In this document: in pieces, positions 1 through 8,879 of the stretch
Position numbering within the stretch: the stretch's first letter is position 1
How the letters are laid out: each line of letters opens with the position of its first letter
Assembly (NCBI GenBank): GCA_947495165.1
Contig: CANLXM010000003.1
Span: 248,001-312,000 of the forward strand
Source: an uncultured Cellulomonadaceae bacterium
Lineage (GTDB): Bacteria; Actinomycetota; Actinomycetes; Actinomycetales; Cellulomonadaceae
Reading direction: 5' to 3'
Length of the DNA stretch: 64,000 bases
Position numbers and translations under genes: made by a program
Notes under the pieces: model-generated
What the model saw: only the letters and a program-made list of their open reading frames with translations
What the model was told of the DNA's origin: nothing
Database searches by the model: none

Positions 1-204
1 GCCCGGGCGGTCGCGGTACCGCGCGGCCAGGGCAAAGTCGCCGTCACCCTGGTGCTCGACGGCCCACGCGAGCGCCTCGCCTGCCGTGCAGTCGTCGAGG
101 TTGAAGGCGCTCACCACCCGGCCCGGCCGAACGAGCAGCACACGGTACCCGTCGGGCTGGCTCTCGAGCTCGACGTCCCGCTCGACCACGCTCTCGGCGT
201 CCAT
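1..204 (-). CDS. Unknown protein, N-terminal part only
   Basis: The first 68 codons of a minus-strand gene run off the left edge of the window. ATG is at 204-202 and the frame stays open to base 1. The peptide begins MDAESVVERDVELESQPDGY and continues with a short beta-rich stretch (YRVLLVRPGRVVSAF), so it looks like a small soluble domain. I do not recognise the family. No good ribosome binding site is visible before the ATG, and the rest of the gene lies outside the window. Codon use is high-GC3 and typical of the neighbourhood, which is the main reason for calling it. Confidence 0.55.
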   Translation of the reverse strand, partial: MDAESVVERDVELESQPDGYRVLLVRPGRVVSAFNLDDCTAGEALAWAVEHQGDGDFALAARYRDRPG

Positions 205-554
205 ACGGGCAAGTCGACCGGAGCGAGGGCACCGCGTCAAGATCCGGTGCGCTGCGGCACCAGGAGAGCGGCACGACGCCCCACCTCCGGGGGAAGGTAG
301 GGCGTCGTCGCAAGGACATCTCTGGCCATCTAGCAGCCCCCTGCTCACGCCGGCGGCCCGTTGTGCTCGTGGGGGACGAGCTCCATCAGCCATCGCCGTG
401 CACTTCCCGTTCTACTCCTGTCGGGTCCGCACCGCGAGCGGTCGCCCGGTTGACCACGCTGCGCACGCAGCTCACCCCAAGATCACCCCGCGTGCGCGAG
501 CGACGGCGGGGTACGGCGGGATACGTTCCCCGGGACAACCACGAGGAGCCCTCT
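205..554. other. Non-coding or weakly coding stretch, left part
   Basis: I see no convincing gene here. Open frames exist on both strands, but they are arginine/proline/serine-rich shadows without a conserved-looking protein. The stretch contains one hairpin (273-308) and, near its right end, a possible -10 (TACGTT, 522-527) and a strong Shine-Dalgarno for the small ORF at 555. Confidence 0.5.
273..308. terminator. Hairpin, possible terminator
   Basis: ACGACGCCC (273-281) is the inverse of GGGCGTCGT (300-308), and an inner ACCT/AGGT pair extends the stem. There is no T-tract. It lies upstream of the partial gene at the left edge and downstream of nothing clear, so its role is unknown. Confidence 0.35.
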
Positions 555-713
555 ATGGCGAATGCCACAGCCAAGCCCTGCCGACGCTGCTTCGCCCTGG
601 TCCCGCTCGCTCTCATCGCAGCGCACGACCACTGGCACAGCGAGCTCGAGCCGGTCGGACGCCCCGACGACACCCGCCAGCAACCGGACCGTCAGGATGC
701 GCGACGTCGTTGA
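555..713 (+). CDS. Candidate small protein, 52 aa
   Basis: ATG 555 is preceded by a strong Shine-Dalgarno (GAGGAG, 543-548, six bases away) and by a -10-like TACGTT (522-527). The frame ends at 713, and a 9-bp hairpin follows at 743-769. So promoter, ribosome site, ORF and terminator are all in place. The peptide starts MANATAKPCRRCFALVPLAL, with a CxxC and a short hydrophobic run, then turns hydrophilic and arginine/aspartate-rich. GC3 is lower (about 76%) than in neighbouring genes. It could be a real small gene or the front of a decayed secreted-protein gene. I do not recognise it. Confidence 0.35.
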   Translation: MANATAKPCRRCFALVPLALIAAHDHWHSELEPVGRPDDTRQQPDRQDARRR

Positions 714-742
714 CGGGTGCGTGCGGGGGCGAGCAGGACGGT

Positions 743-769
743 GCCCCGCTCCCGGGGGGAGAGCGGGGC
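743..769 (+). terminator. Hairpin terminator candidate
   Basis: GCCCCGCTC (743-751) pairs with GAGCGGGGC (761-769) around a 9-base loop, 30 bases after the small ORF. There is no T-tract, as with the other hairpins in this window. Confidence 0.4.
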
Positions 770-1140
770 GCCGCTGCCTGGGGCTGCTACCACGTGTGCA
801 GCTCGACCCCTGCTAGCGGCAGGACGGCCAGCGGGTGCGGGGGACACGTGGTGCTAGCCGAAACTCTCTGCCGCCTGGGAACTTCTTATCCCAGATCGAA
901 TCGATTTGCCAGCCCCTGACCTGGGTAGACGTTGGATGGGACGGGCGCCACGACCGTCTGGCGCGCGCCGCCCCCGGGGTGGACGTACTCTCATGACGGC
1001 ATCCACCCTCGTCTGAGGCCCCAGCGGCTCCGCACGAAGCCCGCGCGGCAAGACGAACCGTGCCAGACGCAAAGAACTTCTTGTGTTTCCCCCATGTCCG
1101 TGTGCGACCATGGTGGGCCGAACGACGATCAGGACGAGAC
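770..1140. other. Intergenic stretch before the STAS gene
   Basis: I see no supportable gene. Small repeats are present: ACCACGTGT (789-797) and its inverse ACACGTGGT (844-852), TGCTAGC twice, and a nearly repeated GAACTTCTTA/GAACTTCTTG (about 880 and 1075). These could be decayed sequence or the leader/operator region of the STAS gene. Confidence 0.4.
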
Positions 1141-1512
1141 TTGAGCAACAGCAAGACAGGCGGGATCGAGCTCGACGAAGAGCCCCGCGCCACCGTGGTC
1201 CGCCTCTGGGGCGAGATCGACGTGGCACTGCGTGACGAGGCGAGCGCCGCCATGGCGAGCGCCCTCCAGCGCAACCTCCCGGTCGTGATCGACACGCGCG
1301 AGGTCAGCTTCATCGACTCCACGGGGATCGCGTTCCTCGTGCAGTTCTACAACATCGGTTCCGCCGAGGGGCTCGCAGTGTCGATCCCGAACGCACCCGA
1401 GCGCGTCACGAGCGTGCTCGAACTGCTCGGCCTCGCTGAGTTCTTCGGGCTCGAGCCCGCGGCAGGGTCGCACGACGGCTGCGCGGACGGGGAGCCGGCA
1501 CTCGCCGTCTGA
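1141..1512 (+). CDS. STAS-domain protein (anti-sigma factor antagonist type)
   Basis: A 123-aa single-domain STAS protein. The conserved helix-cap motif FIDSTGIAFL spans residues 57-66, with Ser60 in the position phosphorylated in SpoIIAA/RsbV-type antagonists. In that family the unphosphorylated form binds an anti-sigma kinase and frees a sigma factor; partner and sigma here are unknown. I chose TTG 1141 because AGGACGAG sits just before it and the STAS fold begins shortly after. Longer upstream starts would add an arginine-rich tail with no family support. No anti-sigma kinase gene is adjacent. A hairpin follows at once. Confidence 0.85.
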   Translation: MSNSKTGGIELDEEPRATVVRLWGEIDVALRDEASAAMASALQRNLPVVIDTREVSFIDSTGIAFLVQFYNIGSAEGLAVSIPNAPERVTSVLELLGLAEFFGLEPAAGSHDGCADGEPALAV

Positions 1513-1516
1513 CCCT

Positions 1517-1547
1517 CGCCCGGGCGTGGCAAGGCCACGCCCGGGCG
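1517..1547. terminator. Bidirectional terminator, STAS / ppgK
   Basis: A perfect 14-bp stem, CGCCCGGGCGTGGC (1517-1530) with its inverse (1534-1547) and loop AAG. It sits between convergent genes. Confidence 0.8.
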
Positions 1548-1566
1548 TCGTGACAGTGACGACTCG

Positions 1567-2334
1567 CTACAGAGAACGTCCCGCGGCGAGCGCCGCAGCA
1601 CCGACGATCCCCGCGCGGTTGCGCAGGACGGCCGGCACGATCGGGGTACGCAGCTCGAGCAGCGGCAAGAACTGCTCGTGGTGCTTGCTGACCCCGCCAC
1701 CGACCACGATCAGGTCGGGGGAGAACAGCATCTCGACCGTCTGGTAGTAGCGCTGCAGGCGCTCGGCCCACTGGCTGAACGACAGGTCCTCGCGGGTCCG
1801 CGCGCTGTCCGCAGCGCGCGACTCGGCGTCGAAGCCGTCGATCTCGAGGTGACCCAGCTCGGTGTTCGGCACGAGGGTGCCGTCCACGATCAGCGCGCTG
1901 CCGATCCCCGTCCCCAGCGTCGTCACGAGGATCGTGCCCCGGGTGTCCCGTGCGGCACCGTAGAGCGCCTCGCCGTAGCCGGCGGCGTCCGCGTCGTTGA
2001 CCGCGCGGATGCTGCGCTCGAGCTCCGCAGCGAGCATCTGGTCGAGGTCGACGCCGGTCCAGGACTCGTCCAGGTTGGCGATGAAGGTGATGCGCCCGTG
2101 GTGGATCGGTCCCGGGAACGCGACGCCCACCGGCGTGCCCTCGGGCAGGTCGAAGCCTTCGACGAGCTCGCGGATCACCGCCGTCACCGCGGCCGGGGTC
2201 GAGACCCCGGGCGTCGGGACGCGCTTGCGCTCAGCGGTGAACTCACCGGTGGCAAGATCCACGGGAGCGCCCTTGATGCCGGACCCTCCGATGTCGATCC
2301 CGAAGGCGATCTGGGGCGTGGTCGACTGACTCAT
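1567..2334 (-). CDS. ppgK: Polyphosphate glucokinase (ROK family)
   Basis: A 255-aa protein of the actinobacterial polyphosphate glucokinase family, which phosphorylates glucose to glucose-6-phosphate using inorganic polyphosphate and, in some members, ATP. The N-terminal phosphate-binding motif [11 protein letters not shown] spans residues 12-22; the GSGIKG form is typical of PpgK rather than of ordinary ROK kinases (GGTK). A second glycine-rich motif [14 protein letters not shown] lies mid-protein. ATG 2334 overlaps the map stop codon (ATGA), so the two are probably translated as one operon. Donor specificity is known for the family, not shown by the sequence. Confidence 0.9.
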   Translation of the reverse strand: MSQSTTPQIAFGIDIGGSGIKGAPVDLATGEFTAERKRVPTPGVSTPAAVTAVIRELVEGFDLPEGTPVGVAFPGPIHHGRITFIANLDESWTGVDLDQMLAAELERSIRAVNDADAAGYGEALYGAARDTRGTILVTTLGTGIGSALIVDGTLVPNTELGHLEIDGFDAESRAADSARTREDLSFSQWAERLQRYYQTVEMLFSPDLIVVGGGVSKHHEQFLPLLELRTPIVPAVLRNRAGIVGAAALAAGRSL

Positions 2335-3206
2335 GGCAGCGTCAGGATCTCCGTTCCGGTCTCGGTGACAAGGATCGTGTGCTCGAACTGTGCCGTACGC
2401 GAACCGTCGGCGGTGACAACCGTCCAGTCGTCGGCCCACATGCGCCACTCGTGGCTGCCGAGGGTGAGCATCGGCTCGATGGTGAACACCATGCCAGGCT
2501 CGATCACGGTGGCGTACTCGGGTGCCGAGTCGTAGTGCGGGATGATCAGCCCGGAGTGGAACGCCTCACCGATGCCGTGCCCGGTGAAGTCCCGCACCAC
2601 CCCGTAGCCGTAGCGGGCGGCGTACTTCTCGATGACGCGGCCGATGACGTTGACCTCGCGGCCTGGCGCCACGGCCTTGATGCCGCGCATGAGCGCTTCC
2701 TCGGTGCGCGCGATCAGGTCGGCGTCCTCCTGGGCGATCTCGCCGACGCCGAACGTCGCGTTGTTGTCCCCGTGCACCCCGCCGACGTACGCCGTGATGT
2801 CGATGTTGACGATGTCGCCCTCGACCAGCTCGGTCGAGTCGGGGATGCCGTGGCAGATGCACTCGTTGAGCGACGTGCACAGGGACTTGGGGAAACCCCG
2901 GTACCCGAGCGTCGAGGGGTAGGCGCCGTGGTCGAGCAGGAACTCGTGGCCGATGCGGTCCAGCTCGTCGGTCGTCACCCCGGCGCGGACCGCCCGGCCG
3001 ACCTCGGCGAGGGCCTGCGCCGCGAGGTGCGCGGCCACCCGGATGCGCTCGATGGTCTCGGGCGTCTTCACCTCGGAGCCCGTGAAGGGCTCGGGCGCGG
3101 GGCGACCCACGTACGACGGGCGAGCGATCGAGGCCGGCACGGCGCGCTGCGGGCCGACGTGGCCCGGCACGAGCGGGTCCCGGGTGCGGCGCGTCGTCGT
3201 CGGCAT
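2331..3206 (-). CDS. map: Methionine aminopeptidase, type I
   Basis: A 291-aa enzyme that removes the initiator methionine from nascent proteins. The five metal ligands of the pita-bread fold are all visible: Asp136 (NIDIT), Asp147 (HGDNN), His210 ([10 protein letters not shown]), Glu244 (FTIEPM) and Glu275 (FEHT). It carries an N-terminal extension of about 45 residues with proline-rich sequence, as in the mycobacterial MapB type, which binds ribosomes or other partners. ATG 3206 follows a TAGACT -10 box by seven bases, so the transcript is probably leaderless. It is the first gene of a map-ppgK operon. Confidence 0.95.
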   Translation of the reverse strand: MPTTTRRTRDPLVPGHVGPQRAVPASIARPSYVGRPAPEPFTGSEVKTPETIERIRVAAHLAAQALAEVGRAVRAGVTTDELDRIGHEFLLDHGAYPSTLGYRGFPKSLCTSLNECICHGIPDSTELVEGDIVNIDITAYVGGVHGDNNATFGVGEIAQEDADLIARTEEALMRGIKAVAPGREVNVIGRVIEKYAARYGYGVVRDFTGHGIGEAFHSGLIIPHYDSAPEYATVIEPGMVFTIEPMLTLGSHEWRMWADDWTVVTADGSRTAQFEHTILVTETGTEILTLP

Positions 3207-3213
3207 GGCGGTC

Positions 3214-3219
3214 AGTCTA
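3214..3219 (-). promoter_or_regulatory. -10 box of map, leaderless type
   Basis: TAGACT on the minus strand, seven bases before the ATG, with no Shine-Dalgarno. Transcription would begin at or next to the start codon. Confidence 0.6.
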
Positions 3220-3272
3220 CGGCGCTGGGCTGCTCCGATGCGGGACGCCCGGCCGCGATGGACACTGGCGGG

Positions 3273-3464
3273 ATGACTGACGCACCCGAGTTCTACTTCA
3301 ACATCGCCACCCACGAGGTCGAGGAGGGCAAGACCAGCTCCTGGGCGAACCGCATGGGCCCGTACGCCACGCGCGAGGAGGCAGCGAACGCGCTCGACCT
3401 CGCGGCCCGGCGCAGCGAGGCCTGGGACGAGGAGGACGAGCGCGAGGAGCGCGAGGACGCCTGA
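3273..3464 (+). CDS. Small SPOR-like conserved protein
   Basis: A 63-aa acidic protein beginning [20 protein letters not shown], then a segment with conserved W, GPY and a helix ([17 protein letters not shown]), and a Glu/Asp/Arg tail. Homologues in actinobacteria are annotated as SPOR-domain-like proteins and are often found beside map. The GPYATREEA pattern matches the second half of a SPOR repeat, which in full-length proteins binds denuded peptidoglycan. There is no signal peptide, so a cytoplasmic role is more likely. It is divergent from map, and the function is unknown. Confidence 0.8.
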   Translation: MTDAPEFYFNIATHEVEEGKTSSWANRMGPYATREEAANALDLAARRSEAWDEEDEREEREDA

Positions 3465-3507
3465 GGCGCTCGCGCTCCTCGCCCCGAGACGATGCGAGGG
3501 ACGGGGG

Positions 3508-4374
3508 CTACTCGGCGTAGGAGTGCTCGGGTGCCGGGTAGGTGCCCGAGCGCACCTCCTCCGCGTACGCGCCCGCCGCCTCCTGCAGGGCCTGCCCGAG
3601 CTCCGCGAAGCGCTTGGCGAACCGCGGCGACCAGTCGCCCATGCCCGCCATGTCGAGCCAGACGAGCACCTGCCCGTCGCAGTCCGGACCCGCGCCGATG
3701 CCGATCGTGGGGATGGAGAGGATCTCCGTGACGGCCGCGGCGACCGGGGCGGGGACCATCTCCAGGACGACGGCGATCGCGCCGGCCTCCTGGAGAGCGA
3801 GAGCGTCCTCCTTCAGCGCGTCCGCGCCGTCGCCGCGCCCCTGGATGCGCTTGCCGCCCAGCATGAACTCCGACTGCGGGGTGAAGCCGAGGTGGCCGAC
3901 CACGGGGATGCCGGACGACGTGAGCAGCTCGACCTGCGCGGCCACGCGCCGCCCGCCCTCGATCTTGACGGCGTGGGCGCCGCCTTCCTTCATCATGCGC
4001 ACCGCCGTCGCGTGGGCCTGGGCGGCCGAGGCCTCGTAGGAGCCGAACGGCAGGTCGGCGACGACGAAGGTGCGCTGCACGGCACGCGAGACTGCGCGCA
4101 CGGCGGGGAGCATGTCGTCCACGGTCACCGGGATCGTGTTCTCGTGCCCGTGCATGTTGTCGCCGATCGAGTCGCCCACGAGCAGCATGTCGATGCCCGC
4201 GGCGTCGAAGATGCGGGCGGTCATCGCGTCGTACGCGGTGAGCATCGTGATCTTGGCGCCGTTGCGCTTGGCCTCGGCGAGATGGTGGACCCGCACACGT
4301 CGTGGCGTGTCGCCCCCGTGGGGGGCCGCGGTGCCCCCTGCGCTCGGTGCAGTGCCCGGGGTGGACGTGGTCAT
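3508..4374 (-). CDS. panB: 3-methyl-2-oxobutanoate hydroxymethyltransferase
   Basis: A 288-aa enzyme of the first committed step of pantothenate synthesis: it transfers a hydroxymethyl group from 5,10-methylene-THF to alpha-ketoisovalerate, giving ketopantoate. Family motifs are present: [13 protein letters not shown], the Mg-binding [13 protein letters not shown] and the DD of [23 protein letters not shown] and [17 protein letters not shown]. An N-terminal tail of about 25 residues rich in Ser/Thr/Gly/Pro precedes the barrel. ATG 4374 has a clear Shine-Dalgarno (GAAGGAG). It is divergent from glnA2, as in mycobacteria, and no panC/panD is adjacent. Confidence 0.95.
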   Translation of the reverse strand: MTTSTPGTAPSAGGTAAPHGGDTPRRVRVHHLAEAKRNGAKITMLTAYDAMTARIFDAAGIDMLLVGDSIGDNMHGHENTIPVTVDDMLPAVRAVSRAVQRTFVVADLPFGSYEASAAQAHATAVRMMKEGGAHAVKIEGGRRVAAQVELLTSSGIPVVGHLGFTPQSEFMLGGKRIQGRGDGADALKEDALALQEAGAIAVVLEMVPAPVAAAVTEILSIPTIGIGAGPDCDGQVLVWLDMAGMGDWSPRFAKRFAELGQALQEAAGAYAEEVRSGTYPAPEHSYAE

Positions 4375-4490
4375 GTCGGCTCCTTCTCGCAGGTGGTGCG
4401 TGGTGGCGCGAGCCAGCCTATCGGCGTCGCGGACGCGACACCCGTGGACGTGACACATGCCCGACACATGCATCGGGCAGGATAGGCAGC

Positions 4491-5825
4491 ATGGACAAGC
4501 AGCAGGAGTTCGTGCTTCGCACCGTCGAGGAGCGGGACATCCGCTTCATCCGTCTCTGGTTCACCGACGTGCTGGGGATGCTGAAGTCGGTCGCGATCGC
4601 GCCGGCGGAGCTCGAGCAGGCCTTCGCCGAGGGCATCGGCTTCGACGGCAGCTCGATCGAAGGGCTGACGCGCGTCTACGAGGCCGACATGATCGCGCGC
4701 CCCGACCCGTCGACGTTCGCGATCCTCCCGTGGCGCGGCGAGCGCAACGGCACCGCGCGGATGTTCTGCGACCTGCTCAACCCCGACGGCAGCCACTCGC
4801 TCGCCGACTCCCGCTACGTGCTCAAGCGCGCGCTGGCGCGGGCGGCGGACAAGGGCTTCACGTTCTACACGCACCCCGAGGTCGAGTTCTACCTGTTCAA
4901 GCCGCCGGTGCCGGGCCAGCCCCTCGAGCCCGTGGACCAGGCCGGCTACTTCGACCACGTCGCACGCGGCAGCGCGCACGACTTCCGGCGCGCCGCGATC
5001 CAGATGCTCGAGTCGATGGGCATCTCGGTGGAGTTCTCCCACCACGAGGCCGGCCCGGGCCAGAACGAGATCGACCTGCGGTACGCCGACGCGCTGACGA
5101 CCGCGGACAACCTGATGACCTTCCGCACGGTGATCAAGGAGGTCGCGCTCTCGCAGGGTGTGTTCGCGTCGTTCATGCCGAAGCCGATGGCCGAGCACCC
5201 CGGCTCCGGCATGCACACCCACCTGTCGCTGTTCGAGGGAGACCGCAACGCGTTCCACGAGCCGGGCGCCGAGCTCGACCTGTCCAAGACCGGACGCTCG
5301 TTCATCGCGGGTCTGCTGCGCCATGCGGCGGAGATCACCGCGGTCACCAACCAGTACGTCAACTCCTACAAGCGGCTGTGGGGCGGCGCGGAGGCGCCGA
5401 GCTACATCTGCTGGGGCCACAACAACCGCTCGTCGCTGGTCCGCGTGCCCATGTACAAGCCGGGCAAGGGCAACTCGAGCCGGGTGGAGTACCGCGCGCT
5501 CGACGCAGCCGCCAACCCGTACCTCGCGTTCGCGCTCATGCTGAGCGCGGGGCTCAAGGGCATCGAGGAGGGCTACGAGCTGCCCGAGGGCTCCGAGGAC
5601 GACGTGTGGGAGCTGACCGACGCCGAGCGCCGGGCGATGGGCATCAAGCCGCTGCCCCAGTCCCTCGACGCCGCGATCGAGCTGATGGAGTCCTCCGAGC
5701 TCGTCGCCGAGACCCTCGGCGAGCACGTCTTCAACTTCGTGCTCCGCAACAAGCGCCAGGAGTGGGACGCCTACCGGTCCCAGGTCACGCCGTTCGAGCT
5801 CCAGCGCTTCCTGCCGGTGCTCTGA
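4491..5825 (+). CDS. glnA2: Glutamine synthetase, GlnA2 type
   Basis: A 444-aa type I glutamine synthetase of the shorter class (alpha/GlnA2 in actinobacteria). Visible motifs: the beta-grasp IGFDGSSIEG, the Mg ligands HPEVEFYLF and HHEAGPGQNEID, GSGMHTHLSL, and the ATP/glutamate site NRSSLVRVPMYKPGKGNSSRVEYR. The tyrosine adenylylation motif found in GlnA1 is absent, so GlnE probably does not regulate it. ATG 4491 has no Shine-Dalgarno and follows a CAGGAT hexamer by seven bases, a possible leaderless start. glnE begins nine bases after the stop, so the two are probably cotranscribed. Confidence 0.92.
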   Translation: MDKQQEFVLRTVEERDIRFIRLWFTDVLGMLKSVAIAPAELEQAFAEGIGFDGSSIEGLTRVYEADMIARPDPSTFAILPWRGERNGTARMFCDLLNPDGSHSLADSRYVLKRALARAADKGFTFYTHPEVEFYLFKPPVPGQPLEPVDQAGYFDHVARGSAHDFRRAAIQMLESMGISVEFSHHEAGPGQNEIDLRYADALTTADNLMTFRTVIKEVALSQGVFASFMPKPMAEHPGSGMHTHLSLFEGDRNAFHEPGAELDLSKTGRSFIAGLLRHAAEITAVTNQYVNSYKRLWGGAEAPSYICWGHNNRSSLVRVPMYKPGKGNSSRVEYRALDAAANPYLAFALMLSAGLKGIEEGYELPEGSEDDVWELTDAERRAMGIKPLPQSLDAAIELMESSELVAETLGEHVFNFVLRNKRQEWDAYRSQVTPFELQRFLPVL

Positions 5826-5834
5826 CCCGAACCG

Positions 5835-8800
5835 ATGGCCCTCCCCGCAGGCCCGGGCGCCGGTCGCGCCGTCACCACCGGCGCGCGGCTGCGGCGTGCA
5901 GGCTTCCTGGACGCAGCGCGCGCCGAGCGCCTGCTGGCCGACGCGGCTCTGGGGGCCGTCCTCGCCGACGTCGACCGGGACGGCCTGGTCGACGCCCTGG
6001 GCGCGGTCGCCGACCCGGACCTCGCGCTTCTCGCGCTGGTCCGCCTGGCCGACGCCGCTGAGGGCGACACGCTCCGGAGCCTCGCCCGCGTCCTGGGCGC
6101 GGCACCCGACGCGCGCAGCCGGCTCCTGGCCGTGCTCGGCGCCTCGCGGGCGCTGGGCGACGATCTGGTCCGTCGACCCGAGCTCATAGACGTCGTCCTG
6201 GACCACGAGCCCGGCACGGGCGTTCCCGCGGAGCGCGTGCGCGCCGAGCTGCTCGAGGCCGTGGGCGCCGACCCGGACGCGCCGGTGCCCGTCGCGACCG
6301 CTGGCCAGGCGACCGATGCGCTCCGGCGCGCGTACCGCCGTCGGCTCCTGCGGATCGCCATGACCGACCTGACCGCGGACGACGCGCTCGCGCTGCTGGA
6401 GGACGTGGGGGCGGCCCTCGCGGACCTCGCGGCCGCGGCGCTCGAGGGCGCGCTCGCGATCGCCCGCGCGGAGGTCGACGACGCCGGCCGCGCCGCCCGC
6501 CTCACGGTCCTGGGGATGGGCAAGTGCGGGGGGCGCGAGCTCAACTACGTCAGCGACGTCGACGTCATCTACGTCGTCGAGCCCGGCGAGGGCACCGACG
6601 AGGCCGAGGCCCTCCAGGTGGGCGCGCGCCTGGCCGCTGGCATCGGCCGCGTCTGCAGCGCCACGGGGACCGAGCCGCCGCTGTGGCCGGTCGACGCTGC
6701 CCTGCGCCCCGAGGGCAAGGACGGCCCGATCGTGCGCACGGTCGCCAGCCACCTCGCGTACTACGAGCGCTGGGCCAAGACCTGGGAGTTCCAGGCGCTC
6801 CTCAAGGCGCGGGTCGTGGCGGGGGACCGCGAGGTCGGGCAGGCCTACCACGACGCGATCCACCCGCTCGTGTGGCAAGCGGTCTCCCGGGAGAACTTCG
6901 TGGGGGACTCCCAGGCGATGCGTCGCCGCGTGGAGCAGAACGTGCCCGCCGCCGAGGCCGACCGCCAGCTCAAGCTCGGGACCGGCGGGCTGCGCGACGT
7001 CGAGTTCACCGTGCAGCTGCTGCAGCTCGTGCACGGCAGGACGGATCCCCAGATCCGTAGCGGGCACACCCTGACGGCGCTCGCGGCACTCGCCGGCCGC
7101 GGGTACGTCGCCCGCGAGGACGCCGCGCGCATGGCCACCGCCTACCGGTTCCTGCGCGTGCTCGAGCACCGCCTGCAGCTGGCCCACCTGCGTCGGACGC
7201 ACCTGCTCCCGGTCGCCGAGGACGACCTGCGGCACCTCGCCCGGGCGGTGGGGATGCGTGCGGAGGGTGCCGAGGGGCTGCTCGAGCGATGGCGCGCCAC
7301 GCGGCGCGACGTGCGGGCGATGCACGAGCAGCTGTTCTACCGCCCGCTGCTGCCCGCGGTGGCCCAGCTGTCTCCGGGAGAGGCCGCGCTCCGGCCCGAG
7401 GACGCGCGCGCTCGCCTCGCCGCGATCGGGTACCGCGACCCCGCCGGAGCCCAGCGGCACCTGGCCTCGCTCACGGAGGGTGTGAGCAGGCGTGCCGCGA
7501 TCCAGCGCCAGCTCCTGCCCGTGATGATCGGCTGGTTCGGCGAGGGAGCGGACCCCGACGCCGGGCTGCTCGCCTTCCGCACGCTGTCGGAGGAGCTCGG
7601 CACCACGCACTGGTACCTCAAGCTGCTGCGCGACTCGGGATCGGCGGCCTACCGCCTGGCGCTGCTGCTCGCGACATCGCGCTTCGTGGCGGACGCCCTG
7701 CGCCGGTCGCCCGAGGCGGTCCGCTGGCTCGCCGAGGACGCCGACCTCGCACCGCGCCCGCCAGCGCGCCTGGCCGCCGAGGTCGACGCGGTCCGCGCCC
7801 GTGCCACCAACGCCGAGGCCGCGGTGCTCACGCTCCGCGCGGTCCGCCGTCGGGAGCTCGCGCGCGCGGCGTCGGCCGAGCTGCTGCAGATGGCCGACCC
7901 GGTGGTCGCGGCCGAGGCGATCTCCGACGTCACGGACGTCACCTTGGACGGCGCGCTCGCCATCGCCGAGGATGCCGTGCGGGCGGAGCTCGGTCTCGCC
8001 GAGGCGCCCGCACGGATGCTCGTCGTGGCGATGGGCCGCCTGGGCGGCCGCGAAGCGGGCTACGGCTCCGACGCCGACGTCATGTTCGTGCACGAGCCCG
8101 CCGAGAGCGCTCAGGCCGAGGCCGCACAGCGGTATGCGCTCGCGGTGGCGACCCGGCTGCGTGCTTCGCTGGGTGCCGTGGGAGCCGAGCCCCCGCTGCA
8201 GGTCGACGCCGATCTGCGCCCGGAAGGTCGTGCGGGTCCGCTCGTGCGGTCGCTCGAGTCCTACGCGGAGTACTACGCGCGCTGGGCCGCGGTGTGGGAG
8301 AGCCAGGCGCTGCTGCGCGCGCGCCCGGTCGCGGGCGACGATGACCTCGCGGGCCGCTTCGTGGCCCTCGTCGACCCGATCCGCTACCCGGCCGGCCTCG
8401 CGCCGGGTGACGTCCGGGAGATCCGGCGGATCAAGGCCCGGGTCGAGAGCGAGCGTCTGCCGCGCGCCACAGACCCGGCCCGGCACGTCAAGCTCGGCCG
8501 GGGCGGGCTGGCGGACGTCGAGTGGACCGTCCAGCTGCTCCAGCTCCAGCACGCCCACGAGGTACCCGAGCTGCGCACGACGTCGACCCTCGGCGCGCTC
8601 GACGCCCTGACGGCGGCGGGGCTCGTCACCACCGAGGATGCCCAGACCCTGCGGGACGCCTGGCTGCTGTGCTCGGGGATCCGCAACGCGCTCGTGCTGT
8701 GGACCGGACGCGTGGGCGGCCCTGCGGGCGACGTGCTGCCGGCCTCGCGCATCGACCTGGCCGGCGTGGCCCGGATCCTGGGCTACCCGACGGAGCGCAC

Positions 8801-8879
8801 GACCGAGTTCGAGGAGGACTACCTGCGCTCGTGCCGGCGCGCGCGCCAGGTGGTCGAGCGCGTCTTCTACGAGTCCTGA
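5835..8879 (+). CDS. glnE: Glutamine synthetase adenylyltransferase / adenylyl-removing enzyme
   Basis: A 1014-aa two-headed nucleotidyltransferase that adds AMP to, and removes it from, a tyrosine of type I glutamine synthetase. Both catalytic domains keep their G-G-x-D-x-D signatures: GMGKCGGREL with SDVDVIYV near residue 226, and AMGRLGGREA with SDADVMFV near residue 731. The C-terminal half is the adenylylation domain and the N-terminal half the deadenylylation domain in the E. coli enzyme. It follows glnA2, yet its likely target is GlnA1 (14591-16015), which carries the tyrosine. Its 3' end overlaps the convergent permease gene by 13 bases. Confidence 0.97.
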   Translation: MALPAGPGAGRAVTTGARLRRAGFLDAARAERLLADAALGAVLADVDRDGLVDALGAVADPDLALLALVRLADAAEGDTLRSLARVLGAAPDARSRLLAVLGASRALGDDLVRRPELIDVVLDHEPGTGVPAERVRAELLEAVGADPDAPVPVATAGQATDALRRAYRRRLLRIAMTDLTADDALALLEDVGAALADLAAAALEGALAIARAEVDDAGRAARLTVLGMGKCGGRELNYVSDVDVIYVVEPGEGTDEAEALQVGARLAAGIGRVCSATGTEPPLWPVDAALRPEGKDGPIVRTVASHLAYYERWAKTWEFQALLKARVVAGDREVGQAYHDAIHPLVWQAVSRENFVGDSQAMRRRVEQNVPAAEADRQLKLGTGGLRDVEFTVQLLQLVHGRTDPQIRSGHTLTALAALAGRGYVAREDAARMATAYRFLRVLEHRLQLAHLRRTHLLPVAEDDLRHLARAVGMRAEGAEGLLERWRATRRDVRAMHEQLFYRPLLPAVAQLSPGEAALRPEDARARLAAIGYRDPAGAQRHLASLTEGVSRRAAIQRQLLPVMIGWFGEGADPDAGLLAFRTLSEELGTTHWYLKLLRDSGSAAYRLALLLATSRFVADALRRSPEAVRWLAEDADLAPRPPARLAAEVDAVRARATNAEAAVLTLRAVRRRELARAASAELLQMADPVVAAEAISDVTDVTLDGALAIAEDAVRAELGLAEAPARMLVVAMGRLGGREAGYGSDADVMFVHEPAESAQAEAAQRYALAVATRLRASLGAVGAEPPLQVDADLRPEGRAGPLVRSLESYAEYYARWAAVWESQALLRARPVAGDDDLAGRFVALVDPIRYPAGLAPGDVREIRRIKARVESERLPRATDPARHVKLGRGGLADVEWTVQLLQLQHAHEVPELRTTSTLGALDALTAAGLVTTEDAQTLRDAWLLCSGIRNALVLWTGRVGGPAGDVLPASRIDLAGVARILGYPTERTTEFEEDYLRSCRRARQVVERVFYES

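Noticed and set aside
555..816. A +1 frameshift joining the small ORF to the Ser/Thr-rich frame at 562-816 as one secreted protein
   Set aside because: Without homologues I cannot show that the two frames belong together. I left the small ORF as a candidate and noted the alternative.
880..912. A stretch resembling a tRNA anticodon and T arm (GGGAACTTCTTATCCC, then GATCGAATCGAT)
   Set aside because: No acceptor stem, D arm or CCA end can be fitted around it, so it is not a tRNA.
4371..8558. A 1395-codon open frame on the minus strand opposite glnA2 and glnE
   Set aside because: It is Arg/Gly/Val/His-rich with no conserved motif, and lies entirely opposite genes with intact catalytic motifs. 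It results from the extreme third-position GC of those genes.
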